Origin: DASSKP01 sp035695045
GTDB taxonomy: Bacteria > Actinomycetota > Actinomycetes > JAFAQI01
Assembly: GCA_035695045.1 (NCBI GenBank)
Contig: DASSEX010000034.1
Location: forward strand, 1 to 24,681
Reading direction: 5' to 3'
DNA: 24,681 bases
Part shown: positions 13,560-20,434 of the stretch, piece after piece
Position numbering within the stretch: the first letter of the stretch is position 1
Layout: each line of letters begins with the position of its first letter
Notes under the pieces: model-generated
What the model saw: the letters and a program-made list of their open reading frames with translations, nothing else
Databases searched by the model: none
Told to the model about the DNA's origin: nothing
Made by a program: the position numbers and the translations under genes

Positions 13560-15764
13560 ATGAAGACCTCAACCCGCCTGATCGTCGGCGGCATCGCGGC
13601 AGGCACGCTCGCCGCCACCCTCACGGCCGTCGCCTCGACGTCCCCGATCAAGTCGGGTCCGCGCGCGACGTTCGGCAACCCGACGGTCGTCGACTTCTTC
13701 CGACCGGGCTACGAGCCGGACCTCGCGATCGCGAAGGCCGGTCCCTACAAGGGCTCGACGTTCACCTCGGTGCCGAACGGGTTCTCGACCACGATGTCCT
13801 ACCTCTGGCGGTCCGACGACGGCCGGCAGAGCTTCCACATGACCGAGGGCAACGCACTCGGCAAGCAGGCCACCTGCGTCGGCGGCGGCGACACCGAGCT
13901 GCAGATCGACCCGGTCAACGGCGACGTCTACTTCAACGACCTGCAGGGCCTGACCAACTTCACGAACTCGCGTTCGACCGACGGTGGTCACACCTGGGAC
14001 ACCAGCTGCACGTCGGTCAACGGCGCGGGCGTCGACCGCCAGTGGATCGGCATCGACTCCAACGGCGGCAAGTCAGCTGTCGGTCCGGGTGCGGGCGACG
14101 GCCGGCTCTACTTCGACTACGACAACATCGAGCGCAACGGCAAGGGCGGCGCCGGCGGCAACCAGCTGGTCATGAACACCAGCGTCGACGGCGTCCACTA
14201 CGGCAACAAGTGCGAGGCCGCCGAGGTCCCCTGCCTGCTGCCGCCGGCCGTGATCACGCACAACGAGGTCATCCCGGGCAACATCGTCGTCGACAACGTG
14301 CCGGGCAGCCGCTTCCAGCACCGCGTCTACGCGATCCACACCGGTGACAACGGCGCCAGCGTCGTCGTCTCCTACTGCTCCGGCAAGAAGGGCGACAAGA
14401 CCGCTGCCCAGGTCGCGGAGGACTGCACCGACCCGACGGCGATCAAGGCGGGCGGCACCGACCCGCTGAACATCTACTGGCACGACAGCTTCGCGCGCAA
14501 GCCAGGGCAGTACCAGACCGGCCAGCTGTTCCCGTCGATCGCGATCGACACGGCCGGCAACCTCTACGCCGCCTGGTCGGAGTACCCCGCTGCCGGCAGC
14601 CGCACGACCGGCCCGGGCACGATCAAGTACGCCGTCTCGACCGACGGCGCGCAGCACTGGAGCGCCCCGATCACGGTGTCGCCGAAGTCGCTCGGCAACG
14701 ACGTCATGCCGTGGATCGTCGCCGGCAGCAAGGGTCGCGTCGGCATCGCGTGGTACGGCTCGACGACGGCGAAGGACTCGAAGGGCGAGTACGGCCCGGA
14801 CCCGGTCGACACCGCACTGTGGAACCTCTACTACACGGTCTCGACCAACGCCCTTGCCAAGCGCCCGGCGTTCGGCATGACGAAGGTCAGCGACCACCCG
14901 GTGAAGTACGGCGACATCTCGACCGGCGGTCTCGGTGGCAGCCAGGACCGCAGCCTCGGCGACTTCTTCCAGGTGCAGATGGGCCTCAACGGTGAAGCCG
15001 TCATCTCCTACGTCGACGACACTTCCGCCGACCGCAACCAGGACACCTGCGGCGGCTGCGGCGAGACTCCTGCCGAGGCGGCCGGCCCGGTCATGGTCGT
15101 GTCGCAGAACGGCGGTCCGAGCCTGCTGGCCGGCAAGACCGTCCCGCATGTCCCGACCCACTTCGGCGCCGTACAGAACAAGCCGGGTCGCGCATTCCTC
15201 GGGGTGGCCGGCCAGGACGTCAAGGCACCGAAGGCGCTCGACGTCATCGCATCGAGCGTCCGCCAGGTCGACGCCAAGCACCTGCGCATCACGCTCACGA
15301 CGGCGGACAAGCAGCTCGCGAGCGACCTGACGGTCGCACCGCCGCTGGGCGGGCCGGTCAACACGTGGACGGTCCGCTGGGCGGCGCCGAGCTACGGCAA
15401 GCCGGGCGACGGCAACCAGTTCTACGTCGCCATGCAGTCGGTCTCCGGGGGCGCGCCGACCTTCTACACGGGTACGACGCAGGCGATCACCACGACGCAC
15501 ACGAAGTACTTCACCTACCCCGCGACGACTGCGATCAAGGGCACGATCCAGGGCGCGACGATCTCGTGGACGGTGCCGCTGTCGTTGATCGGCAACCCGC
15601 ACAAGGGCGACGGCCTGTTCAGCATCACCGGGTTCACGTCGACGCAGGCCGCACCGGCGTCACCGCAGACGTTCACCGTCCCCGACCAGGGTGGCGAGCT
15701 CGGCGACGCCAACATCCCCAACCTCATCGGAGCGACGAGCGCCTACACGTTCATCGTCCGCTAG
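13560..15764 (+). CDS. Secreted Asp-box beta-propeller protein (sialidase-like fold)
   Basis: A 734-residue exported protein with a signal peptide (LIVGGIAAGTLAATLTAVAS, cleavage near residue 26). GGAGG lies 8 bases before the ATG. Asp-box (BNR) motifs occur at SDDGRQSF (85-92), STDGGHTW (139-146) and STDGAQHW (about 360-368), so the first roughly 530 residues probably form a six-bladed propeller. A separate beta-rich domain follows (about 560-734). No arginine triad or other sialidase catalytic pattern could be recognised, so automatic labels such as exo-alpha-sialidase would overstate it. A role in binding or processing an extracellular polymer is possible. It is monocistronic between ygfZ and a convergent methyltransferase. 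Confidence 0.75.
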   Translation: MKTSTRLIVGGIAAGTLAATLTAVASTSPIKSGPRATFGNPTVVDFFRPGYEPDLAIAKAGPYKGSTFTSVPNGFSTTMSYLWRSDDGRQSFHMTEGNALGKQATCVGGGDTELQIDPVNGDVYFNDLQGLTNFTNSRSTDGGHTWDTSCTSVNGAGVDRQWIGIDSNGGKSAVGPGAGDGRLYFDYDNIERNGKGGAGGNQLVMNTSVDGVHYGNKCEAAEVPCLLPPAVITHNEVIPGNIVVDNVPGSRFQHRVYAIHTGDNGASVVVSYCSGKKGDKTAAQVAEDCTDPTAIKAGGTDPLNIYWHDSFARKPGQYQTGQLFPSIAIDTAGNLYAAWSEYPAAGSRTTGPGTIKYAVSTDGAQHWSAPITVSPKSLGNDVMPWIVAGSKGRVGIAWYGSTTAKDSKGEYGPDPVDTALWNLYYTVSTNALAKRPAFGMTKVSDHPVKYGDISTGGLGGSQDRSLGDFFQVQMGLNGEAVISYVDDTSADRNQDTCGGCGETPAEAAGPVMVVSQNGGPSLLAGKTVPHVPTHFGAVQNKPGRAFLGVAGQDVKAPKALDVIASSVRQVDAKHLRITLTTADKQLASDLTVAPPLGGPVNTWTVRWAAPSYGKPGDGNQFYVAMQSVSGGAPTFYTGTTQAITTTHTKYFTYPATTAIKGTIQGATISWTVPLSLIGNPHKGDGLFSITGFTSTQAAPASPQTFTVPDQGGELGDANIPNLIGATSAYTFIVR

Positions 15765-15796
15765 CTCGCAGTCGCTCGCCGAACGCCCGCAGGCTC

Positions 15797-16594
15797 TCAG
15801 CCGGGCTTTCGGCCGAGCGCCACGAACTGCGGCGCGAACACGGTCGGACGTGTGGACGCGGTGTCCATCCGGTCGAAGGCACGTTCCCAACGCTGGATGT
15901 CCTCCTGCGAGATGACGCCGTCGTCGAGCATGGCCTGTCGCGCGGCCCATGGCGGCGGGCGCAGCCCCGGAGGCGCGGGGATGATGTTGTACGTGCCGCG
16001 GTGCGCGAGCACTTCCAAGCCGGCCGCACCGAGCAGCTTGCCCAGCCGCAGGCCGGTCTGCAGATCGTTGCCGCGGCGGCGGTGGAACTCGAGGTAGCGG
16101 TCGTTGAGGTCCGACAGCTCCGGGTCGATGTCCAGTAGCCGCATCGCCGTGCCGTCGACGTCGACCAGGTAGACGACGCCACCGGGTCGGCAGATGTCCG
16201 CCAGATGATCGACGATTCGCTGCTCGTCCGGTCCGTTGTGCGCCAACACGTTCCGACACATGGCGACGTCCACGGAACCCGCAGCGATGCCGCCGTCGGT
16301 CGCCGTACCTGCACGAAGCTGGACGTTGCCCAGACCGCTTTCGCCGACCAGCTGCCTTGCGGCAGCCAGCGACGCCTCGTCGCGCTCGACACCGATCACC
16401 TCGCCCGCCGGTTCGACCGCGCGACCCAGCACCACGGAGATGGCCGCAGGACCGCATCCGACATCCGCGACCCTGGCACCCGGTTGGATGCCCGCTTGCC
16501 GCCACAGGTCGGCCTCCACGACCTGTGCCCGTTCCGCCATGAGCTGGTAGCGACGGATCTCCGCCTCGCTGATCGCAAGCGAGTAGTCGGTCAC
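15797..16594 (-). CDS. Class I SAM-dependent methyltransferase
   Basis: A 265-residue Rossmann-fold enzyme. The SAM-binding motif I is VADVGCGPAA (Asp44, Gly46, Gly48), followed by the acidic loop GVERDE and motif IV (SVDVAMCRNVLAHN). The N-terminal helix region (about 1-38) and the C-terminal part vary among relatives, and the substrate cannot be predicted. The start is a GTG at 16594 with GAGGGGGG just upstream. It is convergent with the propeller gene and divergent from the LysE-type exporter (108-base gap). Confidence 0.82.
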   Translation of the reverse strand: MTDYSLAISEAEIRRYQLMAERAQVVEADLWRQAGIQPGARVADVGCGPAAISVVLGRAVEPAGEVIGVERDEASLAAARQLVGESGLGNVQLRAGTATDGGIAAGSVDVAMCRNVLAHNGPDEQRIVDHLADICRPGGVVYLVDVDGTAMRLLDIDPELSDLNDRYLEFHRRRGNDLQTGLRLGKLLGAAGLEVLAHRGTYNIIPAPPGLRPPPWAARQAMLDDGVISQEDIQRWERAFDRMDTASTRPTVFAPQFVALGRKPG

Positions 16595-16702
16595 GGTCCC
16601 CCCTCGTGACGGGATGCGGAGTCACCTTCTCACCTGTCCGGCGCCGTGTCGTCGCAGACAAATCCGTAGCGGCACCGGACCGAACCTCGGATCATCGACG
16701 TC

Positions 16703-17335
16703 GTGGGCATCGCGTTCTTGACCGGTCTCGGCCTCGGCGTCTTCGTGGCCGCACAGGTCGGGCCGATCTGGTTGCTGTGCGCGCGCAGCTCACTCCGGTA
16801 CGGCGCCCGTAGCGGACTCGGCATCGGCGCCGGCGCGGCTCTCGTCGACTTCGGCTACGCGGTGCTCGGCGTTCTCGGGGCCGCACAGCTCGTGCGGATC
16901 ACTCCCGTCCGGCTCACGCTGGGTCTCCTCGGCGCCGCCTTCCTCTGCTGGCTCGGCGCGCGCACGCTGTGGCAGGCGACGCGCATCCGCGCCGGCGCGG
17001 AGTCGGACGGCGAGGTGCTCGCACCGAGCGCCGCGTTCCGCACCTCCCTGGTGGCGACGGCGTCGAACCCGATGACCATCGCGTCGTGGGCGGCGATCTT
17101 CAGCGCCGCGTCGGTGGGCCACGTCGCCGACACGACGCCACGCGCAGCGCTGCTGCTCCTCGGCATCGGCGTCGGCAGTTTCGCCTGGTTTGCGGTGTTG
17201 TCGACCGTCACCGGCCGCCTGATTCGGCGGCGCATCACCACCCGTGCCCTGACCGTCGCGGATGTCCTGTCCGGCTGCGGGATCGGAGGATTTGGTCTTT
17301 TGTTGGGATGGCGCACCATCCGTAGCAGCGGTTAA
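16703..17335 (+). CDS. LysE-family amino acid exporter
   Basis: A 210-residue inner-membrane protein with about six hydrophobic helices. The N-terminal helix (GIAFLTGLGLGVFVAAQVGPIW) and the motif ATASNPMTIASWAAIF match LysE/RhtB transporters, which expel amino acids or related small solutes. The start is a GTG at 16703; no Shine-Dalgarno is visible, and GATCAT 7 bases upstream may be a -10 box. The FAD oxidase gene begins 52 bases downstream. The exported substrate is not known. Confidence 0.85.
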   Translation: MGIAFLTGLGLGVFVAAQVGPIWLLCARSSLRYGARSGLGIGAGAALVDFGYAVLGVLGAAQLVRITPVRLTLGLLGAAFLCWLGARTLWQATRIRAGAESDGEVLAPSAAFRTSLVATASNPMTIASWAAIFSAASVGHVADTTPRAALLLLGIGVGSFAWFAVLSTVTGRLIRRRITTRALTVADVLSGCGIGGFGLLLGWRTIRSSG

Positions 17336-17359
17336 CGTCCGCAGTGTCGCGGCCGACAG
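17332..17359 (+). promoter_or_regulatory. Candidate promoter TTAACG-N16-CGACAG for the FAD oxidase
   Basis: TTAACG (17332-17337) overlaps the LysE stop codon. After 16 bases comes CGACAG (17354-17359), about 28 bases before the ATG at 17388. It shares the ten bases TTAACGTCCG with the element in front of the DUF4388 gene. Supported by motif similarity only. Confidence 0.28.
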
Positions 17360-17387
17360 CGCCGTGCTGACGCCTGTGGGGGGCGAA

Positions 17388-18785
17388 ATGACGCAAGCTG
17401 CACCTGTCGTCGTACCGGGGTTCACCGGCACCTTGATGACTCCCGACGATCCCTCGTACGACACCGCGCGGACGGTCTTCAACGCGATGATCGACCGGCG
17501 TCCGGCGATGATCGCCCGCTGCACGTCTGCGGCGGACGTCGCGGCCGCGGTGAAGTACGCGCGGGCCGAGCACCTGGAGATCTCGGTCTACGGCGGCGGG
17601 CACGGCGTCACCGGCTCTGCCGTCGTCGACGGCGCCATGTGCATCGACCTGCGCGGGATCAAGACGGTCGACGTCGACCCAGTCGCCAAGACGGTGCGGG
17701 CCGGTGGCGGCCTCACGTGGGGTGAGCTCGATGCCGCAACGCAGGAGCACGGCCTTGCGATGACAGGCGGACGCGTGTCCACCACGGGTGTCGGCGGCCT
17801 GTCGCTCGGCAGCGGCAGCGGATGGCTCGAGCGCAAGTTCGGCTTCGTTTGCGACAACCTGCTGTCGGTCGAGATGGTGACGGCCGACGGCCGCATCGTC
17901 ACGGCCTCGGAGTCCGAGAACTCCGACTTGTTCTGGGCGGTGCGTGGCGGCGGCGGCAACTTCGGCATCGTCACCACGTTCACGTTCCAGCTGCACGACC
18001 TCGGTCCGATCGTCTATGGCGGGATGCTCGTCTTCCCGGCACAGCGCGGCGTCGAGGTCATGCGTGCCTACCGCGACTTCGTCGCGACCGCGCCGGACGA
18101 GGTCGGTAGCGGCCTGGCGTTCATCACCGCACCGCACGAGGAGTTCGTGCCGGAGCCGGCGCGCGGCCACCCGGCGATCGGCATCATCTGCTGCTACGCC
18201 GGGGCACCCGAGGACGGGCCCGCGGCGTACGCGCCTCTGCTCGCGCTCGAGCCGGCGCTCGCGATGGTTCAGCCGATGCCGTACGTCGCCGTGCAGCAGA
18301 TGATCGACGCTGGCAACACGAAGGGCCGGATCAACTACTGGACCGGTGACTTCTACGACGAGTTCCCGGACGAGGCCGTCGAGACCCTCGTCGGTCTCGC
18401 GACGCAACCGGTGTCCCCGTTCACGCAGATCATCGTCGTGCCCGGTGGCGGAGCCATCGCGCGCGTCAGCGACGAGGCGATGGCGTTCGGGTCGCGGCAG
18501 GCCGCGTTCAACATCCACTTCCTGTCCGCGTGGGAGGACGCAGCGGAGACGGAGCGCAACATCACCTACACCCGCGGGCTGGCCGGCGCGTTGAAGCCGT
18601 GGTCTACCGGGGCGTCGTACCTGAACTTCCTCGGCGACGAGGGACAGGCGCGCATCGAGGCGAGCTTCGGACCGGAGAAGTACGCGCGGCTCCGCCAGAT
18701 CAAGGGCACCTGGGACCCGGAGAACGTCTTCCACCACAACCAGAACATCCCGCCCGCGCCGGTGGTGATCCCCGACCAGCGTTGA
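17388..18785 (+). CDS. FAD-linked oxidase with BBE domain
   Basis: A 465-residue flavoprotein of the PCMH/berberine-bridge-like type. The FAD-binding domain covers about residues 35-205; YGGGHGVTG supplies His72, the usual 8-alpha-histidyl FAD attachment. In bicovalent enzymes a cysteine sits in the GxCPTVGxGG-type loop, but here the loop reads GGRVSTTGVGG, so only one covalent bond is expected. The C-terminal BBE segment (YLNFLGDEG, then WDPENVFHHNQNIPP) is complete. Such enzymes oxidise sugars, alkaloids or polyketide intermediates; the substrate is unknown. The ATG at 17388 has a GGGGGG ribosome binding site. It lies 52 bases behind the LysE-type gene, and a palindromic repeat follows the stop by 6 bases. 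Confidence 0.88.
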   Translation: MTQAAPVVVPGFTGTLMTPDDPSYDTARTVFNAMIDRRPAMIARCTSAADVAAAVKYARAEHLEISVYGGGHGVTGSAVVDGAMCIDLRGIKTVDVDPVAKTVRAGGGLTWGELDAATQEHGLAMTGGRVSTTGVGGLSLGSGSGWLERKFGFVCDNLLSVEMVTADGRIVTASESENSDLFWAVRGGGGNFGIVTTFTFQLHDLGPIVYGGMLVFPAQRGVEVMRAYRDFVATAPDEVGSGLAFITAPHEEFVPEPARGHPAIGIICCYAGAPEDGPAAYAPLLALEPALAMVQPMPYVAVQQMIDAGNTKGRINYWTGDFYDEFPDEAVETLVGLATQPVSPFTQIIVVPGGGAIARVSDEAMAFGSRQAAFNIHFLSAWEDAAETERNITYTRGLAGALKPWSTGASYLNFLGDEGQARIEASFGPEKYARLRQIKGTWDPENVFHHNQNIPPAPVVIPDQR

Positions 18786-18791
18786 GCCCAT

Positions 18792-18853
18792 GTTGAGTGC
18801 GACGTAATCCCCCCTTGGAAGGCTCGTGTTAGGGGGATTACGTCGCACTCAAC
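18792..18853. repeat. Palindromic repeat copy 1 (22-base arms, 18-base loop)
   Basis: The left arm (18792-18813, beginning GTTGAGTGCGACGTAATC and ending in Cs) is perfectly complementary to the right arm (18832-18853) around an 18-base loop. The DUF559 gene's stop codon (18849-18851) lies inside the right arm. It also sits just after the convergent FAD oxidase, so it could act as a bidirectional terminator. Confidence 0.95.
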
Positions 18854-19739
18854 CGGCGAGGCGGCGACTGCGCAAGGCTGCGGCGACCTCGCGAATGACA
18901 CGGTCGGGGTCTCCGTAGATGTCGTCTGCGTCGACGACGATCACGTGCCAGCCCAGCGCCCGCATCGCGGTACGGCGACGTTCGTCGGCTCGGCGCTGCT
19001 TCCAGTGCCACGCACCGTCGTACTCCACCGCGATCTGGTGCTCCGGATACGCGAGGTCGGCGCGAGCGACGAACGTCCCGTCGGCGGTGTAGATGTTCCA
19101 CTGCGCCTCGGGCCGCGGAAGGCCGCCGTCGACAAGGACGACACGCGTGCGCGTCTCCATCGGGGACTCTGACTTCGGCTCAATCCAGTCCACGAGTGCT
19201 TCAGCGATACGCAGGTTGCGCAATCTCCGCTTCGACGCGAAGTAGGAGCGCAACTCCTCGAGCGACAACAGCTCGGCGTGCGTCAACGCATCGGCGACGA
19301 CGAGGCGTTCGGCGCCCCACAACCACCGCAGGCAGTCGAACGTCGTTCGCAGCGGGGTCGTCACCCGTACGCCGTCGATCAGCTGCCAGTCCTCGTCGTC
19401 CAGAGTCTCCTGGCACACCTCGAGACCCGGACGCTTGCGGATCCGGCGCCCTTTCGGGAAGCTGACATGAACGTCGAGATCGTCTTCGCGGCGCACATCG
19501 ACGCCGAGCACCCAGGCCGCGGTCACTCCGCACAAGACGCCGTACTCAGGGATGACAAGACGAGCGGCCGCGAGGCGTAACTCCCGGGAGTCAGGTACGT
19601 CGTCGTGGACCCAGACGGTCCGGAAGACCTGTCGCCAGGGGCTCGACTCGAGCGCCTTGTCGGTGAGTCCGGCAGCGCGCGCCTCGGCGCGGGTGAAGGG
19701 CCGGCCGCGCAGCGACTCGGGGATGACCGGAAGTGGCAT
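18849..19739 (-). CDS. AbiEi-type wHTH / DUF559 nuclease-like protein
   Basis: A 296-residue protein. The N-terminal region (about 8-50, FTRAEARAAGLTDKAL) resembles the winged-helix of AbiEi-family antitoxin-domain proteins. The C-terminal 100 residues match DUF559, a Vsr/PD-(D/E)XK-like nuclease fold: RADLAYPEHQIAVEYDG with Asp228, Glu239 and Asp241, then His245, and GWHVIVVDADDIY. The putative active-site residues are intact. I use the ATG at 19739; a GTG at 19757 is possible, and neither has a Shine-Dalgarno. It is bracketed by two copies of one palindrome, its stop lying inside copy 1. No AbiEii-type toxin gene is adjacent. DNA nicking or mobility is suspected but not shown. Confidence 0.78.
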   Translation of the reverse strand: MPLPVIPESLRGRPFTRAEARAAGLTDKALESSPWRQVFRTVWVHDDVPDSRELRLAAARLVIPEYGVLCGVTAAWVLGVDVRREDDLDVHVSFPKGRRIRKRPGLEVCQETLDDEDWQLIDGVRVTTPLRTTFDCLRWLWGAERLVVADALTHAELLSLEELRSYFASKRRLRNLRIAEALVDWIEPKSESPMETRTRVVLVDGGLPRPEAQWNIYTADGTFVARADLAYPEHQIAVEYDGAWHWKQRRADERRRTAMRALGWHVIVVDADDIYGDPDRVIREVAAALRSRRLAG

Positions 19740-19825
19740 GGGGCGAGATTGGCGCACGGCCGAGCGAGCCGCATCTCGCTGTCCACAAGCCCCGGCGCGA
19801 ACGGCGCCAGCCGGGCGACGCGGAC

Positions 19826-19887
19826 GTTGAGTGTGACGTAATCCCCCGAACTGGGGCCCCTGCCAGGGGGATTACGTCGCACTCAAC
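19826..19887. repeat. Palindromic repeat copy 2 (22-base arms, 18-base loop)
   Basis: The same element as at 18792: left arm 19826-19847, right arm 19866-19887, loop again 18 bases but unrelated in sequence (it contains GGGGCCCC). The right arm is identical to that of copy 1; the left arm differs by one base (C to T), which still permits G-T pairing on the plus strand. It lies 87 bases upstream of the DUF559 start and 10 bases past the stop of the secreted-protein gene. Confidence 0.95.
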
Positions 19888-19897
19888 ACGACGAGGG

Positions 19898-20371
19898 TTA
19901 CTTCAGCGGGTTGCTGCTGAAGGTCACCGTGACGGTGCCTTGGAAGGCGGAGCCCGCGCAGGACGCGTCCGGGCCGTCGAAGAGGTCGAGCGACGGGGCG
20001 GTGCCGGCGGCCGGGAAGTTCTTGATCGTCGTGCAGAACGCCTGGTTCGGAGCATTGAGACCGGTGCCGAGCCACAGGATGGCCGGCACGTCCGGCGAGA
20101 CCTGGTCGGCGACGGAGATGCTGATGTACTTCTCGCCGGGCTTCAGCGACAGGTTGTAGCTCGACCCGACCACGCAGCTGCCGGGGGTGGCCTGCGCGAC
20201 GGCGAGGTCGATGCCACAGCCACCCTGGTACGCGATCTTCTCGACCCGGATGATCGGCTTCGGCTTCTTCTTCTTGGTCGCCGCCTCGGCGCCCGCGGCG
20301 CTGCCGACGAGCATGGTCGCGATCGCCACGCCGCCGATGAGTCGCGTCGAGACGCGGTCGGTGCTGAACAT
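19898..20371 (-). CDS. Small secreted protein of unknown function
   Basis: A 157-residue exported protein. The ATG at 20371 has GGGGGAGG 5 bases upstream. A signal peptide (STRLIGGVAIATMLVGSAAGAEA, cleavage near residue 29) is followed by a basic KKKKPKP stretch. The mature domain is beta-rich (SCVVGSSYNLSLKPGEKYISISV, then QGTVTVTF) with four cysteines that could form two disulfides. No family is recognised. It lies 63 bases downstream of the propeller-VWA gene on the same strand and is probably part of that operon; a palindromic repeat follows it. Confidence 0.7.
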   Translation of the reverse strand: MFSTDRVSTRLIGGVAIATMLVGSAAGAEAATKKKKPKPIIRVEKIAYQGGCGIDLAVAQATPGSCVVGSSYNLSLKPGEKYISISVADQVSPDVPAILWLGTGLNAPNQAFCTTIKNFPAAGTAPSLDLFDGPDASCAGSAFQGTVTVTFSSNPLK

Positions 20372-20434
20372 CTGGGCCTCCCCCGCTTTGGGACTCTGCC
20401 TACGAATTCGACGTCGCAGCAGGGACACCTGCCG

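Noticed and set aside
17235..18848. Long minus-strand open frame opposite the FAD oxidase
   Set aside because: The composition is Arg/Val/Asp-rich shadow sequence, while the plus strand encodes a complete, motif-bearing FAD oxidase.
18849..19739. Complete AbiE-type toxin-antitoxin pair
   Set aside because: Only the AbiEi-like winged-helix region is present, fused to DUF559. No AbiEii nucleotidyltransferase gene is adjacent.
18792..19887. Possible CRISPR array or IS element formed by the two palindromes
   Set aside because: There are only two copies 1 kb apart with a gene between them, no spacers, no cas gene, no transposase and no visible target-site duplication.
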